A stretch of DNA of 64,000 bases from G965199725 sp965199725. GTDB lineage: Bacteria > Pseudomonadota > Gammaproteobacteria > Nitrosococcales > Methylophagaceae. A program made the translations under genes and the position numbers. Positions 34,001 to 43,367 of this stretch are shown piece by piece. How positions within the stretch are numbered: the stretch's first letter is position 1; each line of letters begins with the position of its first letter. Location of the stretch: the NCBI GenBank assembly GCA_965199725.1, contig OZ241321.1, positions 62,001 through 126,000 of the forward strand, written 5' to 3'. The notes beneath the pieces are model-generated. The model saw only the letters and a list, made by a program, of their open reading frames with translations, searched no databases and had not been told where the DNA came from.

Positions 34001-35533
34001 TTAGCCAAGCTGTTCTAAAATAGGGCGACATGATGTGCCTGCTACTGGCAGCATAGTTTGCCCCAGTGTACCCATGTCTAAAGTTGCGGGTTTAGGGTTA
34101 ACAGCGGTTGGTTTTTGCACGGTTGGAAAGGTGAGCCTTACCCTATTTTCAAGGCTACGACTATCTGGATTTTTCATGCCTCTTTTTTTAAGGTAAGGGT
34201 CAGAAAATACGCCATACCTGCCCGCCTTGATTTTATACGCCACCGTTTTTTTACCCACGCCTGCATTAGCCAGATAGCGATTGGCATCGTTCCAGCTTCC
34301 GCCTTGCAAATTAGCAAAAAACTTAATATCAACTAACACGCCATCACAAAGCGGGGTGATTTCTTCATACTGGGTGGGCCATCCGGCACCGGCTGCTACA
34401 TCAGGATAGCGACCATAATCGCCGCCTTTAAGCGGGCAGGCACCCCCCCCATTGAAGGCATCTCTGTTGTGATGATGCACACCAAATAACGGTAACCCCG
34501 TAACTTGCGCAGTGTAACCATTTTCTAGATGAAAGCGCGGCTGCTGTGTTACCTTAGTTTTTACTTTGATTCCGCGTTTTTTCAAAGAATCATAATAGGT
34601 ACCATCAGGGCGTACATATTGGAAATCCTGATTATCATAATTATCGTACACAGCAGTGACAAATAGATACGGTACATTAAAGAAGGGTCGCTCTAGCAGG
34701 TAATATTCTGCTTTGGTTTTCTGTTCATTCACCGCCAGCCATTTTACATAGGTCGCCGCATTTTTGCCCTTCTGGCCTGCGTTTACCCAAGTGCGGCCAT
34801 CAGGAAAGGAGTGCAGGCGCAATACTTTGGTATAGTTTTCATTGACATCCAGTCCAGCGCGTTTGCCGAGTGGTCCCACCTCACCAGCCGCCGGCTGATT
34901 AAAGGCAAAATCTATCGCTTTGCGTGCATAGATGTAATCGGGGCCGGACATGGTGCAGTAAAAAGAGGGTAAATCTATTGCCGGATGCTTAGTATACTTA
35001 CCCTGATATTTTGGGTGTGTTATTGGCAGATCAATAAAGTTAAGCTCGCCTTTAGCGTTGAGTTTTTGATCAGGATACTTGTAGCCACTCCAGCTTTCCG
35101 TTGGCAGGTAGTGGCTGTAATTATTGCTGATAATCCCCTGATACTTTGCGGTGAATATATCAGCATTCGGACGCAAGCCTTGCTTGCCCTCGGCGAGATA
35201 CTCACGCACCGTACCATTTTCCTGAATACGCCACAAGCCATGTTTGCCTTCACCTATCATGGTCAAAACCTGCTCTACGACATTGACAAAACGATAGGTG
35301 TAATTGGTGTTCATATATCCAGAGTATACCGGCAGATGGGGTATATGAGAGTGAGTGGTGTTGGGTCTGCCCACGCCCAGTATATCTTTTTGTCCATCAT
35401 CATCTTTGATGTACTGATCGCTCGTGTAATAAAAAGGATCGCCATTGGTTAGGTCTTTGATATTAATGTGATCATCTGCCTGTATTACGATTGGCAATAT
35501 TGCTAGGTAAAATGTTAAAGTTAAAAACTTCAT
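34001..35533 (-). CDS. Unrecognised exported protein (510 aa)
   Basis: The start is ATG 35531-35533, preceded by AAGGAGGAAC and giving a signal peptide (MKFLTLTFYLAILPIVIQA); a longer frame from 35632 would bury it. The mature protein has no transmembrane segment, is rich in Tyr, Asn and Gly, and has four Cys (in SFYCTMSG, GGGACPLKGG, ITPLCDG and a C-terminal TSCRP). A His cluster GVHHHNRDAFNGGG lies near residue 380. I recognise no family. It is sandwiched between a periplasmic cupin and a porin gene and flanked by two paralogous regulators. A metal or carbohydrate role is possible but not shown. Confidence 0.75.
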   Translation of the reverse strand: MKFLTLTFYLAILPIVIQADDHINIKDLTNGDPFYYTSDQYIKDDDGQKDILGVGRPNTTHSHIPHLPVYSGYMNTNYTYRFVNVVEQVLTMIGEGKHGLWRIQENGTVREYLAEGKQGLRPNADIFTAKYQGIISNNYSHYLPTESWSGYKYPDQKLNAKGELNFIDLPITHPKYQGKYTKHPAIDLPSFYCTMSGPDYIYARKAIDFAFNQPAAGEVGPLGKRAGLDVNENYTKVLRLHSFPDGRTWVNAGQKGKNAATYVKWLAVNEQKTKAEYYLLERPFFNVPYLFVTAVYDNYDNQDFQYVRPDGTYYDSLKKRGIKVKTKVTQQPRFHLENGYTAQVTGLPLFGVHHHNRDAFNGGGACPLKGGDYGRYPDVAAGAGWPTQYEEITPLCDGVLVDIKFFANLQGGSWNDANRYLANAGVGKKTVAYKIKAGRYGVFSDPYLKKRGMKNPDSRSLENRVRLTFPTVQKPTAVNPKPATLDMGTLGQTMLPVAGTSCRPILEQLG

Positions 35534-35591
35534 CACACTGTTCCTCCTTCTAAAATAATCAGATTGTTTTGATGTTTTAAATATCTCTCTA

Positions 35592-36032
35592 CTAGACATC
35601 GTCTGATTCACGAATGCCACAATAAAAGCCAAGACCAGTATTGTCAGATGAGAAAGTAATTTTGGCGCCTACCGGAAAAAACAAAATATCGCCAGGCTTA
35701 GCATCAACGGTAGTTTTGCCATCAGAAACCGTTGTTTTGCCAGCAATAATAATTTTGGCTTCTGGGTAGTTATAGGTATAGGTTAAAGGATCGCCCCGTT
35801 CCATTCTGAACAGTCCACAGCCAAGTGGCCCGCTGGCATCTTCTTTCGCCATAATAAGATCTTCTAAAAAGGCGTTATTAGTGCCGTCCATTTTGGCAAT
35901 GTCCTGCTGTGTTGCGCCTTTAATATAGATCATTTCCACCATCTCATTGCTTGCACCATGTGCAAGTAGGTAACCAGAGTATAAAGAGGCGATTGCAGCC
36001 ATTACTGCCGCCAGTTTTATTAAATGTTTCAT
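35592..36032 (-). CDS. Exported cupin-domain protein
   Basis: A 146-aa protein with a signal peptide (about 1-25, ending LLAHG) and a small cupin domain: MERGDPLTYTYNYPEAKIII then GDILFFPVGAKITFSSDN (about 113-130), similar in pattern to EutQ-like cupins. The usual His metal ligands are not evident, so it may bind a ligand rather than catalyse a metal-dependent reaction. It is the first gene of the leftward operon and is divergent from regulator copy B; the 311-bp gap 36033-36343 between them is AT-rich and should hold both promoters. Confidence 0.7.
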   Translation of the reverse strand: MKHLIKLAAVMAAIASLYSGYLLAHGASNEMVEMIYIKGATQQDIAKMDGTNNAFLEDLIMAKEDASGPLGCGLFRMERGDPLTYTYNYPEAKIIIAGKTTVSDGKTTVDAKPGDILFFPVGAKITFSSDNTGLGFYCGIRESDDV

Positions 36033-36343
36033 TGTATTAGCCTCATCTATCCTAAAAAATTATAAAGACAAGCTCCTTAAAAGCGTGCAGGCAGTTTAAG
36101 CGCATGTGAATCAAATTGATATAGAATAATATACCTATGGCTTTGAGTATTTTTTTAAGTACATCATCTGTTATAGAATTAAAGAAAATTGATAGTTGCT
36201 GATGTTTGTATCTTATTTATTTCCTACCACAAGCGATCTATTACACTACCGTGCTACCTTGCCAAAATGGGCAGATTGGACTTTATTTGTATTTTGTGGT
36301 ATACGCTATTCTTAAACAAGGTTTTTATGGTAGGAGGGTATTT

Positions 36344-37135
36344 ATGTTTAGTTTTGATGGTGATAGACCTTCACAAAGGGAGCTAAAAAAGTATTTTTTA
36401 GATCGCAACACTAGCTATTTTTCGCAAAATGTACTCGCCCATGTTGCCTATATGATTCTGACAATTGACCGAATTGATGAGATGATACAGTTAGCGCTTA
36501 ATCTAGTTGTGGATAAAGTAGGCGCATGTCGTGCTGATATGGGTTTTGCCACTCCCAAGGATAAATTGTACGAACCGTTTTGCTTGGTGCTAAACCAGAT
36601 AACCGCACCACCCAACTGTGACGGTGTCAATTATTGCAATCAGGACGCTATCTTTCAAAAAATGTGGCAACAGCCTTATCCAGTGTTTTGCTCTGATATT
36701 GCTGAAGATCCTATGGTTGCTGACTCGCGAGAGTCGTTTGAAGCTATCAGTAGCCAATCTATTTTATTTCAACGTCTGGGGGTGGCGCATGATTTGATTG
36801 GTTTGATTTGTGTGGACTTTACTAACGAAAAACACCACTGGCAAACAGAACAAACCTTTTTTATTCAGCGTTTTGCTGATACTTTTTTGGCGCCCTTAAT
36901 TTTGATTAGTCAGACTTGGTCCCAGCAGGATGATATTTATCTAAAAAAACCAACCTATGCTGAGTTGATCGCAATTCGGCTGGCTGCTAAGGGTATGCGC
37001 TATAAACAGATCGCCTGGGAATTAGGTAAATCAGTACGCACCATTGAAAACCAACTACGCCACGCGCGTGAAACAATGAACGCATGTAATCAGGTTGATC
37101 TGATAGAAAAATGCCAGCCCTTTTTGGATAGTTAA
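36344..37135 (+). CDS. GAF-LuxR transcriptional regulator (copy B)
   Basis: Paralogue of the regulator at 32071 with the same layout: a GAF-like region (LVVDKVGACRADMGFATPKD, HDLIGLICVDFTNEKHHWQT, FFIQRFADTFLAPLI), then the LuxR helix-turn-helix (RLAAKGMRYKQIAWELGKSV). I chose ATG 36344 because TAGGAGGG precedes it and the length (263 aa) then equals copy A; an upstream frame from 36206 adds unrelated residues. The sensory half has diverged clearly from copy A while the DNA-binding half is nearly identical, so both may read the same operator but different signals. Confidence 0.8.
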   Translation: MFSFDGDRPSQRELKKYFLDRNTSYFSQNVLAHVAYMILTIDRIDEMIQLALNLVVDKVGACRADMGFATPKDKLYEPFCLVLNQITAPPNCDGVNYCNQDAIFQKMWQQPYPVFCSDIAEDPMVADSRESFEAISSQSILFQRLGVAHDLIGLICVDFTNEKHHWQTEQTFFIQRFADTFLAPLILISQTWSQQDDIYLKKPTYAELIAIRLAAKGMRYKQIAWELGKSVRTIENQLRHARETMNACNQVDLIEKCQPFLDS

Positions 37136-37226
37136 CAGCCTTTATCTTAACACAAATATCAAGACGTTTTATTTTTGCACAAAGCCTTTTTTCATAGCGA
37201 CAAAAGAGGCAAGCCGTTATCTTTTG
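36979..37226 (+). repeat. ~248-bp duplicated segment (copy B)
   Basis: Second copy of the segment at 32715-32961, again spanning the helix-turn-helix codons and the region after the stop. Confidence 0.9.
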
Positions 37227-37278
37227 CCCTTGTTTTAGTGGGCAGTCGTTATAAAGATTGCCTTAAATCGGCTTATTA

Positions 37279-38442
37279 TTAATCCCACTTCAAGGCGCCG
37301 CCAGTTTGATACTCGGTTACTTTGGTTTCAAAGAAGTTTTTCTCTTTTTTCATATTGGCCTGTTCATCTAGCCAAGGCAGGGCAGCTTTGGCGCCAGGGA
37401 ATGGTTGTTCAAACTTAAGTTGTTTGGCACGGCGGTTGGCAATAAAGCAAAATTGATCAATATGCATCTCCTTTGAATAACCAAGGATAGGATCACGCAG
37501 AATATAATCGGCATACAGCTTTTCGGCCTCATAAGATTGTACAAACATATCTTGTATTTTTTTAGGATCAAGCGTGAGGTTTTCTTCTTTGATAATTTGC
37601 TTGACCACGCGGATACCAAAGGAGGCATGCATTACTTCATCACGCATAATATATTGTAACTGTTCGGCAGTGCCTTTCATGAGTCCACGACGTTGTAAGG
37701 CAAAGATGGGGCTAAAGCCGTTATAGAACCAGCAGCCTTCAAATATGCCGCCAAAAAATGCATAGGCCATAACAAAATTTTCCAGTTCATCAGGATCGCG
37801 CAGATCGATATCGCTACGTAATACTGAATCCAGCCTGTTATTGGCCAGTTTGATTTTCTGGTGAATTTCTGGCACCACCCGATAACGGTTGTATATCTCG
37901 CTTTGGTCTAAGCCTATCGTCTCTATGCAATGCTGATATGTCCAGGTGTGAAGTGACTCTTCGTACACCTGCCTTGCCTGGTATATCTGCAATTCTGGTG
38001 CGCTCATTTTCTCCATGACAGCCAGGCCGATATTACGCATGGCAAGAATATCGGAAGTTGTCAGATAAGACAGCACATTTTCATACACATGTCTCTCTTC
38101 CAGGGTAAGCTTATGGCGGTAGTCATGCACATCTTGCGCCATATTAATGTCCAGTGGCGTCCAGTGGTTTTTATTGGCATTGATAAAATATTGCCATGCC
38201 CACGGGTATTTAAACGGAGCCAACTGATTAATGTCAGTCATGCCATTGATGACTCGTTTATCATCCGGATTAACGGGATCAGCACTGTAAGAAGATATTG
38301 GCGTTATTTTAGCTTGTTTGGTCGCTGATATTGCGTCAAGTTCATTAGCTGCAGGTGTTGTTGCTGAAATCCTAGTGTCAGCCCTGTCATTTTTTTTAAC
38401 AGTAGCGGTTAGTGGATCATCCCAGTTTAACATTATTGACAT
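37279..38442 (-). CDS. nrdB: Ribonucleoside-diphosphate reductase, beta subunit (class Ia)
   Basis: Radical-generating diiron subunit (387 aa). Iron-ligand helix VYEESLHTWTYQHCIETIG (about residues 165-183) contains E-x-x-H and the radical Tyr four residues later. The later ligands lie in the FFGGIFEGCWFYNGF region (about 248) and in the segment with MRDEVMHASFG (about 288). The C-terminus YQTGGALKWD binds NrdA. The first ~65 residues are a Thr/Ala-rich extension longer than in E. coli. The start overlaps the end of nrdA by 10 bp. Confidence 0.95.
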   Translation of the reverse strand: MSIMLNWDDPLTATVKKNDRADTRISATTPAANELDAISATKQAKITPISSYSADPVNPDDKRVINGMTDINQLAPFKYPWAWQYFINANKNHWTPLDINMAQDVHDYRHKLTLEERHVYENVLSYLTTSDILAMRNIGLAVMEKMSAPELQIYQARQVYEESLHTWTYQHCIETIGLDQSEIYNRYRVVPEIHQKIKLANNRLDSVLRSDIDLRDPDELENFVMAYAFFGGIFEGCWFYNGFSPIFALQRRGLMKGTAEQLQYIMRDEVMHASFGIRVVKQIIKEENLTLDPKKIQDMFVQSYEAEKLYADYILRDPILGYSKEMHIDQFCFIANRRAKQLKFEQPFPGAKAALPWLDEQANMKKEKNFFETKVTEYQTGGALKWD

Positions 38443-41258
38443 GCCTCACAGTCTGGTTCAGCAATTGAGCAGGCTTTAGTTGCTGATGAACCCTTAGTGT
38501 TTTCGCTTAACGCGACGTCTTCACTATTGTTAGTTTCAGCAGGTGACACTGAAGACAGTTTCTCAGCTGCTGTTGCGCCCATAGAACGCAGGTAATAGGT
38601 TGTTTTAAGGCCGCGTACCCAGGCGAGTTTGTACAGATTGTCCATTTTTTTGCCTGATGGTTCCGCCATGTACAAATTAAGGCTTTGTGCTTGATCCAGC
38701 CATTTTTGTCGGCGAGATGCCGCTTCAACCAACCAGCGAGGGTCAATTTCAAACGCCGTGATATACAGCGCTTTAATATCATCAGGAATACGATCAATAC
38801 TCTGCAGGCTACCATCAAAATATTTCAGATCATTAATCATGACTTCGTCCCATAAATTGCGTGACTTGAGATCATCAACCATATAAGGATTTATCACCGT
38901 GAACTCACCAGACAGATTGGATTTAACAAACAGGTTTTGATAGGTTGGTTCAATTGACTGACTAATGGCGCAGATATTAGAAATAGTAGCGGTAGGGGCA
39001 ATTGCCATTGTGTTAGAGTTGCGCATACCCTGACGCTTGATTTTGTCACGCAACGCTGGCCAATCAAGGGTTTGACTATCGTCCTGCTGTAAGTATTTGC
39101 CACGTGCCTGCTGCAATAATTGAATAGAATCAATTGGCAATATTCCCTGACTCCATAAGCTGCCTTCATAAGATTGATAATGACCGCGTTCCACAGCCAG
39201 ATCACTTGATGCTTCAATTGCGTAGTAACTGACTATCTCCATTGAGGTGTCAGCAAAAGTAACTGCATCATCAGAGTTATAGGGTAGGCGTAATTTATAC
39301 AATGCGTCCTGAAACCCCATAATACCAAGACCGACAGGGCGGTGCTTAAGATTGGATTTGCGCGCTTGTGGCACACTGTAGTAGTTATACTCAATCACGT
39401 TATCCAGCATGCGCATGGCAGTGGTGATAGTGTGCTTTAATTTCTCTGAATTAAGGCCATTATCATCAACATGTTGTGCCAGATTAACAGAGCCAAGATT
39501 ACATACCGCAATCTCATCGTCGGAAGTGTTTAGGGTAATTTCAGTGCATAAATTTGAGCTATGCACAGTGCCCATATGTTGCTGTGGGTTACGGATATTA
39601 CATGGGTCTTTGAAAGTCATCCAGGGGTGGCCTGTTTCAAATAGCATACCTAACATTTTGCGCCATAACTCAACAGCAGAGATTGTTCTGAAGTTATGAA
39701 TCTCACCGTCTTGTGCTTTTTTTTCATAATTAATATACGTTTTTGTAAATGTTGTACCTACCAGATCATGTAAATCAGCTACCTCTTCAGGTGAAAATAA
39801 TGTCCAGTCAGCTTCTTCAGCGACTCGCTGCATAAATAAATCAGGAATCCAGTTAGCAGTGTTCATGTCATGGGTACGACGACGGTCGTCCCCAGTGTTT
39901 TTACGCATCTCAATAAATTCTTCAATATCAATATGCCATGTTTCCAAGTAGGCGCATACTGCTCCCTTACGTTTGCCGCCCTGATTAACAGCCACAGCAG
40001 TATCATTAGCTACTTTGAGAAAGGGCACTACCCCCTGTGAGTGGCCGTTGGTACCTTTGATATGTGAACCAAGACCACGAACTCGCGTCCAGTCATTACC
40101 GAGTCCGCCAGCATATTTGGATAACAATGCATTATCACGAATAGCATTATAAATACCGGCCAGATCATCGGGCACTGAAGTTAAGTAACATGATGATAGC
40201 TGTGGTCTTAGCGTACCTGAATTAAACAGGGTGGGGGTACTGTTCATAAAATCAAATGATGACAGCAGGTTATAGAACTCAATGGCATACTTCTCGCGAT
40301 CAATTTCGTTGATAGCAAGACCCATGGCAACACGCATATAAAATGCCTGCGGTAATTCAAAGCGAATGTCGTTGTGGTGAATAAAATAGCGATCATACAG
40401 CGTTTGTAAGCCAAGATAGCTGAAGTTACAATCACATTCTGGTTTGAGCGCCTTACCTAATTTATCAAGATCATATTGACCAAGATCAGTTGCTAATAAT
40501 TCATGTTCAATAGCACACGCAATATAGCGCTTAAAATATTCAGGATACAGCATAGACATTTCATACTGATCAGCCTGTCTTTGCTGATTGAACACAAAAC
40601 TCAGCGCCTTTCTGCGGATACTGTCAAGAAGAAGACGCGCTGATACTTTACTGTAGCCTGGATCTTTTTCAATAAATGTACGCGCTGCCATAACGACCAC
40701 TTTTTCAACATCAACTTCAGCAATACCATCAAAAATATTACGTTGAGTATCATGCAAAATAGCCGCACTATCTATACCGCTAATACCTTCGCAGGCTTCG
40801 TTTATCAGGTTGTGTAACCTGTCAATATCCAGCACGCGTTTTGTGCCATCGTCAGCAATAATTTCAATGGCTGTTTCATTAACAGCAGCGGGGTATTTTT
40901 CTTCTTCTTCAGCGCGTTTTTGTGCCTGCTGTTCCCGATATAGCACATAAGTGCGGGCGGTTTTATACTCGCCATTACGCATCAACGCCAATTCAACCTG
41001 ATCCTGAATATCTTCAATATGTACAGTGCCGCCGCTATCAAGGCGACGGGTTAAGCTATCAGCAATCTGCTTGGTAATTGCTTCAACAGTGTCATGAATG
41101 CGCTGACTGTTTTTGGCTGAATTACCTTCTACAGCGAGAAATGCTTTGGTAATGGCAATAGCAATTTTACTACTATCAAAGTTTGTTACCTGACCATTAC
41201 GGCGAATGACATGATATTGCGAATATGCTGCTACTTTGACGGTTGATTCACCTGACAT
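38433..41258 (-). CDS. nrdA: Ribonucleoside-diphosphate reductase, alpha subunit (class Ia)
   Basis: Catalytic subunit (941 aa) reducing ribonucleoside diphosphates. Two N-terminal ATP-cone domains (about 15-105 and about 140-230) precede the ten-stranded barrel, which shows SGTLRPQLSSCYLTSVPDD (first active-site Cys, about 355), NLCTEITLNTSDDEIAVCNLGSVNL (about 565-590) and the loop QSIEPTYQNLFVKSNLSGEF. It ends in CSIAEPDCEACQ, the redox-active C-terminal Cys pair. Regulation by NrdR is indicated by the double box upstream. Confidence 0.96.
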   Translation of the reverse strand: MSGESTVKVAAYSQYHVIRRNGQVTNFDSSKIAIAITKAFLAVEGNSAKNSQRIHDTVEAITKQIADSLTRRLDSGGTVHIEDIQDQVELALMRNGEYKTARTYVLYREQQAQKRAEEEEKYPAAVNETAIEIIADDGTKRVLDIDRLHNLINEACEGISGIDSAAILHDTQRNIFDGIAEVDVEKVVVMAARTFIEKDPGYSKVSARLLLDSIRRKALSFVFNQQRQADQYEMSMLYPEYFKRYIACAIEHELLATDLGQYDLDKLGKALKPECDCNFSYLGLQTLYDRYFIHHNDIRFELPQAFYMRVAMGLAINEIDREKYAIEFYNLLSSFDFMNSTPTLFNSGTLRPQLSSCYLTSVPDDLAGIYNAIRDNALLSKYAGGLGNDWTRVRGLGSHIKGTNGHSQGVVPFLKVANDTAVAVNQGGKRKGAVCAYLETWHIDIEEFIEMRKNTGDDRRRTHDMNTANWIPDLFMQRVAEEADWTLFSPEEVADLHDLVGTTFTKTYINYEKKAQDGEIHNFRTISAVELWRKMLGMLFETGHPWMTFKDPCNIRNPQQHMGTVHSSNLCTEITLNTSDDEIAVCNLGSVNLAQHVDDNGLNSEKLKHTITTAMRMLDNVIEYNYYSVPQARKSNLKHRPVGLGIMGFQDALYKLRLPYNSDDAVTFADTSMEIVSYYAIEASSDLAVERGHYQSYEGSLWSQGILPIDSIQLLQQARGKYLQQDDSQTLDWPALRDKIKRQGMRNSNTMAIAPTATISNICAISQSIEPTYQNLFVKSNLSGEFTVINPYMVDDLKSRNLWDEVMINDLKYFDGSLQSIDRIPDDIKALYITAFEIDPRWLVEAASRRQKWLDQAQSLNLYMAEPSGKKMDNLYKLAWVRGLKTTYYLRSMGATAAEKLSSVSPAETNNSEDVALSENTKGSSATKACSIAEPDCEACQ

Positions 41259-41302
41259 AATAATTAACCCTAGACTATATTTATAGGTAAAAACTAATCA
41301 AA

Positions 41303-41350
41303 CCACAATTTGTAGTGGTTTTTTCGCTATTGAACCACAATATGCTGTGG
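41303..41350 (-). promoter_or_regulatory. Double NrdR box upstream of nrdAB
   Basis: Two inverted repeats, CCACAATTTGTAGTGG (41303-41318) and CCACAATATGCTGTGG (41335-41350), start 32 bp apart, about three helical turns. Both fit the NrdR consensus (ACAC-AT-rich-GTGT type). NrdR is the established ATP/dATP-responsive repressor of RNR operons; its gene is not in the window. Confidence 0.85.
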
Positions 41351-41483
41351 TTTGTGAATAGGCAAAAGTGGATAAGTCAGGGATGTAATGTGGATAACTT
41401 TAAGGTAATAGCCTGTTGTATAAGCAGGGACAAGGTCTGGCAGATTTATAAATTTTTTATAAGTTTTTTGAGCAATTGGTTTT

Positions 41484-41951
41484 TTATAGCGACTGCGCTG
41501 CTGTAAGCACATCTTCTGCGTGCCCTTTAATCTTGACGTTACGCCATTCTCGCCGCAAAATACCTGCCTCATCAAGCAAAAATGTACTGCGCACAATGCC
41601 TAGGTATTCACGACCATAATTTTTTTTCAGTTTAATGACATCAAACAAGCGGCAAGCGATTTCATTGCTATCTGATAATAGCTCAAAGGCAAAACCCTGT
41701 TTGCGCTTAAAGTTTTCATGGGCACGTATGCTATCGCGGGAAACACCAACTACAATGGTATTTTGGCGGGTAAATTGGCTAATACGATCATTGAAGTCCT
41801 TACCTTCAAGTGTACACCCTGGCGTACTATCTTTTGGGTAAAAGTAAATGGCGATGTGTTTGCCTTGTTGCTCAGATAAGCGAAAAGGAGAGCCGCTAGT
41901 GCTGGGCAGAGTAAAATCTGTTACCGCATGATCAAGTTGAACTGTGTACAT
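41484..41951 (-). CDS. bcp: Thioredoxin-dependent thiol peroxidase (Bcp/PrxQ)
   Basis: Peroxiredoxin of 155 aa. The peroxidatic Cys lies in YFYPKDSTPGCTLEGKDF (about residue 46). The resolving Cys five residues later in E. coli Bcp is absent (Lys here), so it would act as a 1-Cys type or use the other Cys in NEIACRLFD. It is cytoplasmic and single-gene. The dapA-like repeat begins 54 bp upstream of its start, on the other side. Confidence 0.92.
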   Translation of the reverse strand: MYTVQLDHAVTDFTLPSTSGSPFRLSEQQGKHIAIYFYPKDSTPGCTLEGKDFNDRISQFTRQNTIVVGVSRDSIRAHENFKRKQGFAFELLSDSNEIACRLFDVIKLKKNYGREYLGIVRSTFLLDEAGILRREWRNVKIKGHAEDVLTAAQSL

Positions 41952-42004
41952 TTTTGTTATTCCTAAAAATCAATACAGAACTATACTTTACACATAAGTG
42001 GCTA

Positions 42005-42079
42005 GACTTGTCATCTTTTGCTGGATAAAGTAATGTTTGTAATTAAAATTAGATTAGTATGGGCAGTGTTTGGCGGAGG
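42005..42079 (+). repeat. Degenerate copy of dapA upstream sequence
   Basis: ACTTGTCATCTTTTGCTGG then ATAAAGTAATGTTTGTAATT aligns with ACTTGTCATATTTTAGTGG then GTAAAGTAACATTTGTACTT at 44471. Similarity continues to GTGTTTGGCGGAGGGG, resembling the dapA start ATGTTTAGCGGCAGC. Confidence 0.7.
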
Positions 42080-42153
42080 GGATAATAGTTGTGGAGTACA
42101 AAGTACCTACATAAGAACAATTTTCTACAAGACTTAAAATATCAGAAAAAGTG

Positions 42154-43367
42154 CTTGCAGACAGCGTGCCGGGCAAAATAGCACGCAATCAGCAAAACCC
42201 CACAGCCAATGAAGAAGCCATTAACTCTTGTTTTAGCGCAGAGGTTACCAAATGTCACTAGGCTTACAAAAAAATTATTTGAAATTATCAGAAATATCAA
42301 TTGTGTCAAAAATGTCACTCGAGACTTAGATACGTATATTACCTCTGAACTGCAAAGCATCCGTGACAAGCTGATAAAAATCGCTGATGATTACCAGAAT
42401 ACTGCACATGATTTACGAAGATTTAAAGGAGATCATAATTTAGACAGAGAGGCCCGTTATCCGGAATCAAGCCTGCTGCACTGGATCACTATCGGTTTAA
42501 TAGTGATTGGCGAATCTATTTTAAATTCGTATTTTTTGGCTATGGGCAATGAATTTGGTCTACTAGGTGGTTTTATGCCGTCTTTGCTATCAGTGTTGTC
42601 AATGTAGTCTCCTTGGCTTCATGCCTTGCCTATTGCATCCGTTACTGGCGGCAGCATCGCCCGACCCTTTGGCGGAACCTAACGATGGTGGTGTTGGTTA
42701 TTGTACTTGTATTTGCTATTGACTTTTTGCTTACAGTTGGTCATTACCGCGATGTGTCATCACAAGCAACCGAGTGGACTGATCTTCTTAATACTAGGAT
42801 AAATGCCTAGCAAAATCTTCTTGCTAACCCTTTTGGTATTGACGATCTGCAATCATGGTGGCTGGTCTTTTTTAGCTCATTATTTTTGCTGGGCGCTACG
42901 GTCACCTGGTATTTAAATGACGATCCTTATCCGAGGTTTAGCGAAATTACTAAAATATGTAAAAAGTACCAAACAGCAATGGGCAGAAGCCCGCGATCGG
43001 GCGCGCGTTAGTTTGCAAGATAAAGTGGCGGAATTTGAAGGCGCTTTAGGTTGATAATCTTGCAAGCGCTCAAGTTGCCATTAAACAAGATTTAGTCACT
43101 CACCTAGCGCATCTAAAAACCACACTTAGCAACATAACTGAATCATTAAATAGCCTACCGCAATCTAATCAACAGATTATCACTACCATTAATAATTTGG
43201 TTAATGTTATACAAAGATTTGATGCCCAAACTAATGATGGATTGGCGAACATGTTACTAAAGTTTAAACAACTTTTGGAGGAGGCGACAACACTTAATAA
43301 AGAGTTGGTAGCGGTGATTAACTCTTCTAGCCACATCATTATTGATAGGCTACAAAAATCTGTTTAA
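42154..43367 (+). pseudogene. Multi-spanning membrane protein with coiled-coil tail, heavily frameshifted
   Basis: Pieces in order: SELQSIRDKLIKIADDYQN (coiled coil), LLHWITIGLIVIGESILNSY (TM1), LASCLAYCIRYW (TM2 end), LTMVVLVIVLVFAIDFLL (TM3), an in-frame TAG at 42808-42810, then WWLVFFSSLFLLGATVTWYL (TM4). A long coiled-coil tail follows in two further frames (ARVSLQDKVAEFEGAL; SNQQIITTINNLVNVIQRFD), ending at 43367. At least three frameshifts plus the nonsense codon. The stop abuts the ATG of the next gene. I recognise no named family; a multi-TM protein with a cytoplasmic coiled coil followed by a single-TM partner is reminiscent of MotA/ZorA-type layouts. Confidence 0.55.

Noticed and set aside
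34985..35452. Plus-strand 155-codon frame opposite the 510-aa exported protein
   Set aside because: The minus frame has a ribosome-binding site and signal peptide; the plus frame has neither.
36206..36343. Extended N-terminus of regulator copy B
   Set aside because: A strong ribosome-binding site precedes ATG 36344, and copy A has no corresponding extension.
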